A stretch of DNA of 64,000 nucleotides from assembly GCA_027186245.1 (NCBI GenBank), contig CP114500.1, forward strand, positions 4,040,001 to 4,104,000. The letters run 5' to 3'. This document shows, in pieces, positions 23,828 through 42,121 of this stretch. The stretch is from Coriaria nepalensis (Eukaryota; Streptophyta; Magnoliopsida; Cucurbitales; Coriariaceae). Position 1 is the stretch's first letter; the number at the start of each line of letters is the position of its first letter. The notes under the pieces are model-generated. The model worked only from the letters and a program-made list of their open reading frames with translations. It ran no database searches and had not been told where the DNA came from. The position numbers and the translations under genes are program-made.

Positions 23828-24945
23828 TTAGTAATTGACTGTGTCCATTTGCCTTTGACGTATATCTAAAAAATTGATATCATCTGTTTTACCAATATGA
23901 TTTGGGAGCGTCCCTTCGACCGCCGTTTCAAAATCTGGTTTCTGCTCGTTCTCATTTTGTTCGAACAAATGGTCTTGAACACCGAACATCTTGATGAAGT
24001 TGTGCAGGGCACAACATGCATGAACAATGAGTCCTTGTGTCATGAAATTATAAGGAGACATTGCTTCTAGGATTTTAAACCTTTGCTTAAGCACACCAAG
24101 TGCTCGCTCTATTATTCCCCTTAATGATGAGTGTCGATAATTAAACAATTCTTTCTTCCCGTGAGGATGTCTACCTTGTCCCCGATACTCAGACAAGTGG
24201 TAACGCTCACTCTTATATGGAGTGCAGAAACCCATCGTAATGGGATAACCGGAGTCAACAACATAATACTCACCTGTCACATAAGTAAGATGTTAGAAAT
24301 ATGTACATTCATATATTTGGTCATAACATGCAACGTTTTTACCAACTCTTGATAAAAGGAAGTTATTTTCCGTTCTCCCAACCGCATTATGGAAAACTTT
24401 GCCCTCCCAGCCGGTGTATACAAATGTAAATGTCATATCAAATGTGCAAGCCACCATCACGTTCAACGATCATACTGATTTTCATCCTCTAAACCTTACT
24501 TGTAGAGCTGGTGAAACTTTTGCAGCAACTATGTGTGTACCATCATTTGCACCAATGTAGGAAATATGCTATATTAGCATACACATATCTTATGTAGGTC
24601 CTAACAATTATATTAAATTTGGTAATTATTTCGAAAGAATCATACCTTAAAATATAGATAGTACTTGTTATTTGTTGCCAATAGCGCATGTTGACTGTCT
24701 GGCTTACCGCATCAAACGAGATGTCGACCATGGTTGCAAATACCACGTAATGTAGTTCGGAAGTGTCGGGGGACATTCTCGGTTGAATGTTGAAAACGAT
24801 CAGCAATTAGACGATGCTTCGCATTATGTGTCACGATTAACAAAAACATAGCCAACTTTTCTTCTAAACAAACATAACGTAAATCTCTTAAATAATTCTT
24901 TCTCTTGAGTATGTTACAAAGACTCAAGAAAGTGTCTCTATTCAT
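23828..24945 (-). mobile_element. PIF/Harbinger-type transposase relic (DDE_Tnp_4 / HARBI1-like)
   Basis: The minus strand shows, in order, an N-terminal piece (24945-24712, RDTFLSLCNIL... EEKLAMFLLIVTHN), the segment GANDGTHIVAAKVSP near 24560-24500, VACTFDMTFTFVYTGWEG near 24450, and a long C-terminal frame (24280-23828) with VVDSGYPITMGF and IIERALGVLKQRFKIL. All three acidic DDE positions are therefore visible (ND in GANDGTH, D in VVDSGYP, E in IIERALG). A short intron probably lies near 24345-24282. The frame changes between pieces, so the gene does not look active. Terminal inverted repeats were not found by eye. Confidence 0.75.
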
Positions 24946-26479
24946 TCAAAATAGTTCAAAATAGTTCATTCAAAATACAAACTTATAACTCGGGTCGTCC
25001 ATCTGGATGCTAGTTGAATAACAAAAAAATGACAATCTATCATCGATGCTGGTTAGAATAACAAAAATCGATTATCTAAACTAATCTCAACTTGTAAGAA
25101 CTTCTTCTTTGACATGTAAATCAAACATAAAAACTAAGAATAAGAATAATTTCGTAAGCCTTGGAATGAAGTATTAAGGCATAGCTTTCATCATGATATG
25201 ATCATTAATCATGCAAGGCTAACTATCGATCATTTCACAGAGATGAAGTTAAATAAAAAAAAAAGAAAAAAAGGGCCATCATTTCACGATAAAAGCAAGG
25301 CATGAGTATAGGCACAACACAACACATATGCATACATAATAGATTTTGTCACATAATGCGAGACGCCGCCATTAATCGCTATGCAATTGTCACCTAATCA
25401 AAAATATGCATACATAATAGATTTTGCAGTTTGCACTGATTAATTTGTTTATGCAAGAATGTATATATATATTTTTTTTCATTTTTAAGAATGAATAATA
25501 CTACTTAAGTTAAAACTAATAATCACAAAATGCACTGGTTGCGATGATCGAACTGGATATATTGATATAAGACAGGGAGGAGATGTCAATACCATCGGTG
25601 TTAGGATTGTCTTTAGGTGCGATTAAATGATGGTTATCGAAATGTAATTTTTTAGACTGTTTTTGAGATCAGTTCATCCCATTCACTCATAGATTGTTGC
25701 AGCCATGGAAATTTAGAGACTAAAACAATTCAACCATGTTACGTTAATATCAAATTACAAATTACTTAAAATAGTAATTAATCAATTACTTAAAAACTAT
25801 ATCTAATTATTCCATAATTAGGAAATCTCTTTGATTGAAAGAACTTATAGTTGATGTTGGACAAGCATAACTTACCTTAGAATTTGTTTTAAAATATATT
25901 ATATCAAAAAAAATAAAAAATAAAAAATAAAAAATAAAAAAGAAAGAGAAAAGACATACTGATCCAGCCCATCCCTTAATATTTGATGTTGCATTGATAA
26001 AAGAAACGTCTTCCCTTTAAAAAAAAATTATTTTTTATCTTCCTTTTTATTTTTTTAATAAATTCCTTTACTGATAAATGTTTAAAAAATTAAAATTAAT
26101 ATTACCGTTTAATATTTATTTCTTATTTCTTGATAGTAGATACATGTTTTTTTTTTCTTTCTCAACGGAAGATACACATCTAAACTCGCATTCGATACTA
26201 AAGTTGCTTGAAACCTGAAACCTAATGACATTTGTTCTGTTGCTCTGAGGTTGTATCAAGTTTTAACTTTTTTTAAATATATTTTTTAAGATGATATCAG
26301 TCGAATGAAAATTGGATCGAAATGAACATGTCGGTTTTATGAAATTGGACCGATATATATATGTATATATATATATATATATTTCAAATATTGATCTAAT
26401 AAATTTGTTTGTTTATTTATTTTGTAGGGATGAATTTATTTATATTCATACCTGTATGTTTTGATACGAATAGATAGAT
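24946..26479. other. AT-rich intergenic DNA between two transposase relics
   Basis: Contains AT-rich simple sequence, including repeated AAAAAT units near 25906-25940 and a TA microsatellite around 26356-26382. No gene can be supported. Confidence 0.5.
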
Positions 26480-28660
26480 TAGAGTGGCAATTCAAAATCT
26501 TGGGTACCAAAAATTCTGAAGGATGGAAGACTATTTTAGTTGAAAGAGGTCGCTTTCCCTGATTTGTTAGAAATCATTTATAATACCATTCATGTTGATC
26601 CCACTGAATTTGATATGAAAATAGCATATAAGCCGTTATTGTCCTCGATCACTCATATAATATTTATAGAAGATAAGAAAGATATGAAGCTGTTTTTATA
26701 TAATGCATGTCCAAGTAATCCATCTTCATTAAATGTTACTTTAATTCTGAAATAGAGAATTTTATAAGTTATGTTGATAGTAATAATGAATATCAAAATC
26801 AAGGTCTGAATCTGGATGTGAACCAATAAGTTGATTCTGAGATTGAGGTTGAGAAAGATGAAGAGAATGAGGATGAGATAGAGGATGAAGATGATGGGTT
26901 TAGAAGAACAGAGGAAGAATATGATAATTGTCATAATAATGAAATGAATCATAATTTTCATTTATACAAAGGTGATTTCTTTGATGGAGTAGTTTTATCT
27001 TCTCTAGATAATATGGTTGCTCCTGATTTTCCACTATCTGATATTCAACAATAGGAAAACGAAGATGAGGGTGGTAATATACCCCATATTACTTCTTTAC
27101 AAGGGAGTGGAGATGAGTTTTATTGTACTTAATTCTTTGATTCAAAGAAGCATCTAAAGATGCGTCTGCAGATGCATATGATCAAATATAATTTTGAATT
27201 CAAGGTGAAGAAGTCAGATAATAGTACATATGTTGTTAGTTGTGTAGATTCAAATTGCAAGTGGATACTCTGTGTTACGTGTAAGAAATATTATTCACTT
27301 TTCCAAATTCATACTTATAATGACCAACATACATGTAGTTTGGACTACTCATGTCACAAGCATCAGCATTGGTAATTGGGTGACATGTGAAGAATTGTTT
27401 TAGTGGTAGCAGTGAGAGTCCTACTCCAGAAATAATTAATCATTTAGCCCAAAATAATATGGGGGTAAATTTTACTTATTGGAATGTATGAAAAACAATG
27501 TCTATTGCACGTGATCTTGCTTACGGTACGGCCGAAGATAGCTATGCAAGGTTACTATGTTACTCTACCGTGATAAAACTCGTGAATCCGGATACTGTAA
27601 CTGCAATTCATAAGGACAAACAAGAAAGATTTCTTTATTCTTTCATTGCTTTTATGACATTCATTAAAGGGTAAATACAAAGGGACGCTTCTAACCGCAA
27701 TCGCACAAGATAGTAACAAGCAACTATATACGTTAGTATGGGCTATAGTCGATTCGGAGAATGAGACCTCATGGACTTGGTCCTTGACTAAGCTACTTAA
27801 TACTCTTAATTTGGTGATTATTTCAGATCGAGTACAAAGTATTAGAGTAGTGGAAATTTATGAGTAGTGGAATAGCTTCTCTATTCAAAGCGGTAACTAA
27901 AGCATACACAATAGAAGATTTTAATAAATATTTCTTTCATATCAGAAGAATGCATCTTAGTATGAGATCGTATGTAGAGGATATTGATTTCGAATATTGC
28001 TTAAGAGCTCATTTTCAGGGACTTAAATACAAAATCATGATAAATAATAATTATCAATCGCATAATGTTGCATTCAAAGATGCGCGTGAATATCCAATTG
28101 TAGCATTGTTCGAAAGTATTAGGAAGATGATGATGACTTAGTTCAACACTAGAAGAGATGAAGAGAATCAACATACCGAGTGATGCACTTCTAAGGTAGT
28201 GAAAATGCTAAAAAAAAGACACGAAAAATGTAGACAATGAAAGTTGATAGTGTGGATGCTGATACATTTGAAATGATACAAGATGATATAAGAGTTATTG
28301 TCAATATATAGGAAAATAGTTGCACATATAAGGTATTTGACTTGAATAAAATTTTTTGCGCACATGCCATAACAAGTTCACAATATACACTCATTTTGTA
28401 ATCTATTCTACTCCACTAAATATTGGAGGGCCGCATATGCATAATCAGTTTATCCTATATCATAATCTGGCGAATGGGATATTTCAGAAAGGATCTAATC
28501 AACGGTGGTTCTACCTCCCATCGTGTGTAAACAGTGGAAGACTAAAAAATAAATGTATATTGTCAACCGGTGAACAAACATGGAGGAGAAGGAGATGTGG
28601 TAGTTGCGGATGTTTTGGACACAATAAGAAGACTTTTGGAATCTGATTCTACCGGCACCG
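26480..28660 (+). mobile_element. Mutator-like (MULE) transposase relic
   Basis: An intronless but broken copy. In order: an N-terminal plant mobile domain piece (26540-26755); an acidic Asp/Glu-rich stretch; a MuDR-type DNA-binding region at about 27130-27370 (FDSKKHLKMRLQMHMIKYNFEFKV written across frames, with CVDSNCKWILCV and HTCS); a piece of the transposase core at about 27670-27840 (LLTAIAQDSNKQLYTLVWAIVDSENETSWTW); a helical region at 27860-28141; a SWIM-like CTYKVFDLNKIFCAHA near 28320-28370; and a zinc-knuckle tail RRCGSCGCFGHNKKT near 28590-28640, in which the last Cys is replaced by Phe. Stops and frame changes separate the pieces, so it cannot make transposase. Confidence 0.78.
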
Positions 28661-31053
28661 GTTGAAAATATTTCATAATTTTTTATTTTTTATTTTATTT
28701 TGTAAGAATATTTAGTAACTCTATTTTTATTTTATATAAATATTTTTTTATCTTTATTTTAATTTTATTTTGTATGAATATTTGAGATATTTATATAAGA
28801 AAAATATATATATAAAAAAGAATTAATAGACACTTGTCTGGACCGAAATCTTTTTTCTTTGTAATTTTTCTTTGTTTTTACGTTATTCTTAAAAGAAATA
28901 ATAATATACATATATTATTTTATCTAATTGTATTTCTATATTTCATAAATTAAAATCTCTACAATTCCAATTCTGGGAGTATTTATTCTTCAAATTAGAT
29001 ATTATAGTTGAGTATTTATTCTTCATATTAAAGTTGAGTATTTATTTTTCAAATCGGATATCAAGTAGATTAGTTGAGGTAAAATCTTACACAATGCAAA
29101 CATATGGGTATGAATTCAGTTTCCTCTCAGATATCTACTTTCGAATCCATAACGTATAGAGTACATGTGTCGATCTAAATCATATAATAATTTCTTCAAA
29201 TTCAAAACATATCATATGACTTTCATATTCTCAAGACCAATTATCCTCCATGGCCGAGTGAGATGAGAATGAAGTGGTCGACTGAGTGAGAAGAGAATGA
29301 AAGCATAAGAGAAAAGGAGAGTAGAAGAGAGCATGGATAAAAATTGATATTTTTAAAATAACATTTATATGAATTAAATAGAAAAAATATTATTCTTATA
29401 TTATAGAAAAAAAATATAATATATACGCACATTTTGTATCATATATCTCACACATGTCTATACAAGTCAGTATACATCTTCCGCCTAATGTCTATACAAC
29501 TTAATCCTATCATCATTTATTTCTTGCAGTAAAATTCCAATTGAATAAAATTCTATACACTTAATTGTATAAACACGACAATCTCCTCATTTCTTATTTT
29601 GTATTTTATTTTATTATACTTTATTCTTTCGTCTTTAATTTATTAACATTTTATTTTATCGCAATTTAGATTACCATCTTTTTATTTTTGAAGTATTTTT
29701 ATTTCTCCCACATTTGCACTCTACACTTTTTTCTGAAATAGAAAATCAGCGATTTGCAATATTAATTACTCAATCATCATGCATTCGAAAAAATTTTATA
29801 TCAACAATTACAATAATACGAATGTTAGATCGATCGATTATACCGATAATCACGTGAGAATCATGTGATATAATATTAATTACCTGAGTATCATCGCTAC
29901 TCCCATCCCCTTTAACATCAAAATTGGCTAATTGAAGTAATTTCGGGTACTTCCGTGTCCAAGTTGAGTGAAGTAATGTGTAGAAGATGAAGAAAATGAT
30001 GACCATCGGACCTGTAAACTTGGGTATGATGAGCTTTTAGCTTTTAAGGCAGCTAGTTCCATTAAATATTTATGGCTAAATTATCAGCTTCATCCTAATT
30101 TATATCATCGGTTGTTTTTTTTCATTATAATTGTGTTTTGATTCAATATTTTCTTTAAATAATAAACGGATTAGAAGTTCTTACCGTAGCCAACTGACAT
30201 GTTCTAAAAATACTGAATATATTTTGTAGGTAGTTAACACAATGAATGAAAATTTTATTTAATGACTAATTAAAAGTATATGTTAGATTAATCTATGTGT
30301 GAACATTAAATACAAAGCCATCATGTTACATTAGATGATATTAAATTAAATTACTTCTTTTTATACTTCAAATTATTTCAATACTAATATTTACATTAAT
30401 TTTTCTTTTTAATGAAATTAACTATGGAGAGAATCCTTCTTGTTTAGTTTTTAGTCAAAATAAAATGTTCAACTTGGTTAATAATATCATTTTTTCCAAA
30501 TATCAATAATCCCAAAATTTGTGAAACACGTATCATCTATCTATTTAATGAACACCATATCCGCATATTTAAACAGCGCCACATCAACAACATATTTTAA
30601 GTAAACCAATCTTGTACCAACAAACCTCCCGCAATCCTATTTCATCATTTACCACAAATTGGGTAAAAATTTGATTCATCCAAACACGGTAGAAACTCAA
30701 AGTCAAAAGTTTGTTCATCCAAGCATATATATATATGCATAACCCATTTACTTTATATGGCCCGGCGGCATAATAGCGACATTAAATCAAATAATACATA
30801 AAAGTGCAAAATAGAAAAAGCTAGAACAAGACTACTGCTGTATCAAAGATTTCTCCGGACGACAAAAAGGAAGAAAAAACACTGCCAATAGTGTGCACGG
30901 CAGAATCTCATCAATTCTAGTACGATTAACATAAGAACGCAGTGTTGTATTAGTACACACCACATCTAGTAAACAGAACAATAACGGTGTCTGGAAAAAC
31001 ATGGGCAAGGTCAAACATGATGGCTTTGCTGCTTCTCTTGACACCGTCCTCTT
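28661..31053. other. AT-rich gene-free stretch
   Basis: About 2.4 kb with no recognisable gene. Two diverged copies of a TTATTTTATTTTGTA-containing phrase lie at about 28680-28790. A short tandem phrase, GAGTATTTATTCTTCA with variants, occurs three times at about 28977-29060. The right end, near 30830-31053, is the probable 3' flank of UAP56. Confidence 0.5.
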
Positions 31054-34269
<3,216 letters not shown>

Positions 34270-35070
34270 TTTCTAAAAACAAAAACGCACAAACAATTAC
34301 TAAAAACTCAAAAACCTTTTCCTAAAACTAGATAATCAGGGAGCAGATACGAAATTAGGGTTTACAGAAATAGACGAAAATAGAGATAGATGTATGGATT
34401 ACCTTGAACCTGCGTAGAAGTAAGATTCCAGACTAGGAATAGGATTTCGCAGAGGCTGCAAAGGAAAATTCAGTTAGCTGAAAAGAAAATTTGGGGGGCT
34501 AAATGATTTTCGCCAGAGCAGGCAGAGACCTTCGGCTGGACTGATGAGAGAGACGGTGAAGTGGGCGAGGAATGATAGGGTTACTAGATCGGGATCCTCG
34601 ATATACAGGCAGGGCTCTTTCCCAAGTGTATTGCCCCAAATACCCTCAATTTATGTTATTAATTACTATATACCCTTGAATTTTTTTTTATAAGACGGGC
34701 CGTTGTGAAGAACGGGTCGGGACCATATGACAATTCCAGGCCCATTAACAAATAGTTGGTTTGGTAGTTTCTTTTAGGAAACGAAGGCGGGAACTGATTC
34801 TGTGCTTGAATTAGTTAAAGGCATATCTCTTTCTTCATCCGAAGATATAAAATTATAATTCTACAAACATACTCTTCCTAAATCCCAGATACAAATTCTA
34901 ATTCTATAAACATACTCTTCCTAAATCCCTATTAATAACTATCTAACTCTGTTTTTCTCATTCTTCCTTATCAAATAGTACCATCACTTCAAGTCTTCCT
35001 TCCTCCCCAACTTCTTGGAAACCTGTACTCTCTATTCCTACATTTGTTCATTTGTTGTTCCTAATCAACA
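34270..35070. promoter_or_regulatory. Shared divergent promoter of UAP56 and PLD alpha, copy 1
   Basis: About 800 bases separate the minus-strand UAP56 start and the plus-strand PLD start. A telo-box-like TTAGGGTTTA lies at 34355-34364 in the UAP56 leader. A site II element (GGCCCATT, reading AATGGGCC on the UAP56 strand) is at 34739-34746, together with GGGCCG near 34699. These suit a constitutively expressed gene such as UAP56. Which elements serve PLD is unclear. The same block recurs at 41321-42121 and 48374-49174. Confidence 0.55.
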
Positions 35071-37864
35071 ATGCCGCCACAGTTGCTACACGGAACACTT
35101 TCCGCTACAATTTTTGGAACCCATAAATTGCCCAGAGGATTTCCCGCAATATGCGGAAAGGTACATTGCTCTTTCAGTAGTCGTTATTATATTTTGAAAT
35201 TGATTCACTTGAGAATTTGAAAATCTACGAATTGTAATTCATCCATGGTGTTGTTCTTCTTCATCTTGCTGCAATCAAACACAGGGACCAGGGAAAAAGG
35301 TGCTCAACCATGTCAAACAATTCGTCCTCTGCCAACCTCAGGTACTAAAAAAAGAGTCTCCGCATTCTCAATTCTAGTTATGATCCATTATCAAATCCTC
35401 AGCTTCCTAAAAATATCGAACCAACGTAAGCAGATCAGGGCGTCCAGAATGTACGCCACGATAGATCTGGGAAAAGCAAGAGTCGGAAGAACAAGAATGG
35501 TAGATCAACCTTCACAGCCACAATGGAACGAACATTTCCGAATCTACTGTGCGCATTTGATCTCTAACGTGATCTTCACAGTCAAAGATGACGATATTAT
35601 TGGAGCAACCCTAATCGGACGAGCATGCATGCCCGTAGAAGAAATCATAGGCGGGTGCGTGGTAGAAAAATTTATTCCAATTCTCGATGAAGATCATAAC
35701 CCTACCGAAGGCGGTTTAATACTCCACGTCAAACTGCAGTTTCAAAGCGTCATCTATGACCCCAATTCAAACTGGTCTCAAGGAATCAAAAGTCCTCTAT
35801 TTCCGGGAGTTCCGCGCACGTTTTTTAATCAAAGATCGGGTAATATAGTTTCTCTTTATCAAGACGCTCATGTTTTGGACAACTCGATTACACCTAACAT
35901 GCTTTCTGAAGGAAGATATAGAGAGGTTAATAAGTGTTGGAAAGATATCTTTGATGCGATTTCTAATGCGAAATACTTGGTGTATATAACGGGGTGGTCC
36001 GTAGGTGCTAACATTAAGTTAATTAGAGATTTAAACCGGCCTAGACCGGGCGGAGATGTAACACTTGGAGAGCTTTTGAAGAAGAAAGCTAATGTGGATG
36101 GTGTGACCGTTCTCTTACTTGTTTGGGATGATAGAACTTCCCTTAAAGAATTCAAAAAGGACGGTTTGATGGCAACTCATAATCAAGAAGCTGCGGATTA
36201 TTTTCAAAACTCGAAAGTGAAGTGCGTGTTGTGTCCTCGCAATCCGGACGGTGGGAGAAGCATCATTCAAGGGTTCGAGGTTGCCGCAATGTTTACTCAC
36301 CATCAAAAAACGGTAGTCGTGGATAGTGAAGTTCCAGGCGGAGGAAGTCCAGAAAAGAAGAGACGGATCGTAAGTTTTGTGGGAGGAATTGATCTTTGTG
36401 ACGGAAGATATGATACACCAGAACATCCACTTTTTTCAAGTCTGGATATAGTTCATCGCCATGATTTTCATCAACCGAATTTTCCGAACTCCTCAATCAA
36501 TAAAGGCGGTCCGAGAGAACCGTGGCATGACATACATTGCCGCCTGGATGGCCCAGTTGCATGGGACGTGCTATACAATTTCGAGCAAAGGTGGTTGAAC
36601 GAAGTGGGGACTTCTTCACTAATTCCGTCAGAGAAACTTGACAAAATCATAACTCGCCCATCGAAAGTTCTTTTCCCGAATGATCCCGAGACATGGAACG
36701 TTCAAATATTCCGATCAATAGACGGTGGGGCTGCTATGGGTTTTCCTACAAACCCCGAAGAAGCGATCCATTACGGGGTTGTTAGTGGGAAAGATAATGT
36801 AATCGATAGAAGCATACAAGATGCGTATATCAATGCGATTAGGAGAGCAAAGGATTTTATATACATTGAGAACCAATATTTTCTTGGAAGCTCGTTTGGG
36901 TGGAATCAATCCGGCATTATTAGAGATGATGACATTAATGCTTGGCATTTGATCCCGAAAGAACTCTCGCTTAAGATAGTAAGAAAAATCGAAGCCGGAG
37001 AGAGGTTTTCAGTTTACATCGTCATACCCATGTGGCCGGAAGGCATACCGGAGAGTGGCTCCGTTCAGGCTATTTTGGACTGGCAACGAAGAACAATGGA
37101 GATGATGTACAGTGATATCACTAAAGCTCTTCAAAGAAAGGGACTTGATTCTACAAATCCTAAAGATTATCTCTCGTTTTTTTGTTTGGGGAGTAGGGAG
37201 AGTCGAAAAGACGGAGAATATGCGCCGACCAAAAAACCTGAGTTAGATTCAGACTATATGGAAGCTCAAAAAGCCCGACGGTTCATGATATATGTTCATT
37301 CCAAATTGATGATAGGTAACTTTTTTTTTTTTTAATGAACATTATATTTCATATTTCATTTCCGAACGGTTTAAACTCGAAAACTAATAAATAAAAAAAA
37401 TATCGGTTCTTTTTATTTTAGTGGATGATGAGTATATAATCATCGGATCGGCCAATATAAACCAGAGATCGATGGACGGGGCAAGAGACTCGGAGATAGC
37501 AATGGGAGCATTCCAACCGTACCACTTATCGATGCCTCAGAAGCGAGCCAAGGGTGAGATCTACGGGTTCAGAACGGCATTATGGTACGAGCACCTCCAC
37601 AAGGTAGACCAAAATTTCGATCGTCCAGAATCTCCAGAATGTATTCAGCTCGTCAACAAGCTTGCCCTTGATGCTTGGAACAATTACATAGAAAATAAGG
37701 AGCCACTCAACGTTGATCTTCCTCATCATTTGCTTCCTTATCCCATTGAAGTGACCAAAAGTGGAGAGATTACTTCTCTTCCCGGGTTTGAGTTTTTCCC
37801 TGATACAAAGGCAAAAGTTCTAGGCACCAAGTCGGAATATCTTCCTCCTATACTTACTACTTAG
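35071..37864 (+). CDS. PLDalpha: Phospholipase D alpha, copy 1
   Basis: A C2-type phospholipase D that hydrolyses phosphatidylcholine and similar lipids to phosphatidic acid, normally calcium-dependent and cytosol/membrane-associated. Four exons: 35071-35160, 35285-35341, 35434-37315 and 37422-37864, giving 823 residues (typical alpha forms are about 810). The N-terminal C2 domain begins [16 protein letters not shown] and continues to [17 protein letters not shown]; with these small first exons the spacing matches PLD alpha proteins. Both catalytic HKD motifs are intact: HQKTVVVD at about residues 339-346, and [20 protein letters not shown] from about 671. The second motif is split by the last intron. 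A later ATG at 35245 would give a long frame lacking the start of C2 and is rejected. The next gene downstream in this unit is an orphan DUF4050 leader. Confidence 0.94.
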
Positions 37865-38515
37865 TTTCACGACATGTCGTTTCGTTACGACATTAATGTG
37901 CGACGCGCTTCTTTGTGTAAATTAAATAAATGTGACCTTAAATAAATAAATATGCATTTTCGGTAAAATATTCGTCGGTTGGTGAGTCCCACTGGTGGCG
38001 GTTAAAAAAAGTCTTAGCCGGGAAGGTTTGTTTTGTTCAACTTTTCGAAGGTTAGTTGTAACGTCTTTTTCCCCTTCATCCAATCAGGGAACAGATAGGT
38101 ATGGATGGATATGTGTGTGTGGGGACCCCCTGCCCTAACCCGATCTCATCTTCTTTCTTTCATTCTTCTTCGCAGCGATACGCAGAGCTCAACAGTCGAT
38201 TCCATGTCAGGGCTCCACATCTAGCAGAGGAACTAGAGAGGGACTGAGACAGAAGCGATCTGGTGCTGTTTCGAACCTTCGTGCCTGCAATTTGAGGAAG
38301 GGCAGCTGAATCTGATCCAAATCGAGCAAGAAACATGCTATACAGCTGCTGGTACTAATCGGCGCTGTTGCCTTTTACTTTCTTTTTTTTTTAGTGCGTT
38401 TCTGACGTTTGATTTATCGCTGCTGCTTAACCATTGGATATGCAGGACTGCGAGGATTCTGAATTTTGGATTTAGGGTTCCGATTTGGGAATCTCTGCTT
38501 CGACGTCTGTAAATG

Positions 38516-41320
<2,805 letters not shown>

Positions 41321-42121
41321 TTTCTAAAAACAAAAACGCACAAACAATTACTAAAAACTCAAAAACCTTTTCCTAAAACTAGATAATCAGGGAGCAGATA
41401 CGAAATTAGGGTTTACAGAAATAGACGAAAATAGAGATAGATGTATGGATTACCTTGAACCTGCGTAGAAGTAAGATTCCAGACTAGGAATAGGATTTCG
41501 CAGAGGCTGCAAAGGAAAATTCAGTTAGCTGAAAAGAAAATTTGGGGGGCTAAATGATTTTCGCCAGAGCAGGCAGAGACCTTCGGCTGGACTGATGAGA
41601 GAGACGGTGAAGTGGGCGAGGAATGATAGGGTTACTAGATCGGGATCCTCGATATACAGGCAGGGCTCTTTCCCAAGTGTATTGCCCCAAATACCCTCAA
41701 TTTATGTTATTAATTACTATATACCCTTGAATTTTTTTTTATAAGACGGGCCGTTGTGAAGAACGGGTCGGGACCATATGACAATTCCAGGCCCATTAAC
41801 AAATAGTTGGTTTGGTAGTTTCTTTTAGGAAACGAAGGCGGGAACTGATTCTGTGCTTGAATTAGTTAAAGGCATATCTCTTTCTTCATCCGAAGATATA
41901 AAATTATAATTCTACAAACATACTCTTCCTAAATCCCAGATACAAATTCTAATTCTATAAACATACTCTTCCTAAATCCCTATTAATAACTATCTAACTC
42001 TGTTTTTCTCATTCTTCCTTATCAAATAGTACCATCACTTCAAGTCTTCCTTCCTCCCCAACTTCTTGGAAACCTGTACTCTCTATTCCTACATTTGTTC
42101 ATTTGTTGTTCCTAATCAACA
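41321..42121. promoter_or_regulatory. Divergent promoter between UAP56 and PLD alpha, copy 2
   Basis: A copy of the block at 34270-35070, with the same telo-box-like and site II elements. It sits between truncated UAP56 copy 2 and intact PLD copy 2. Confidence 0.55.

Noticed and set aside
35245..35433. ATG at 35245 as the PLD start
   Set aside because: The first 63 codons read through an intron and do not resemble PLD. The upstream exons at 35071 and 35285 give the proper C2 beginning and length.
35868..36948. Antisense open frames within PLD (and in copies 2 and 3)
   Set aside because: They are shadows of the conserved PLD coding strand.
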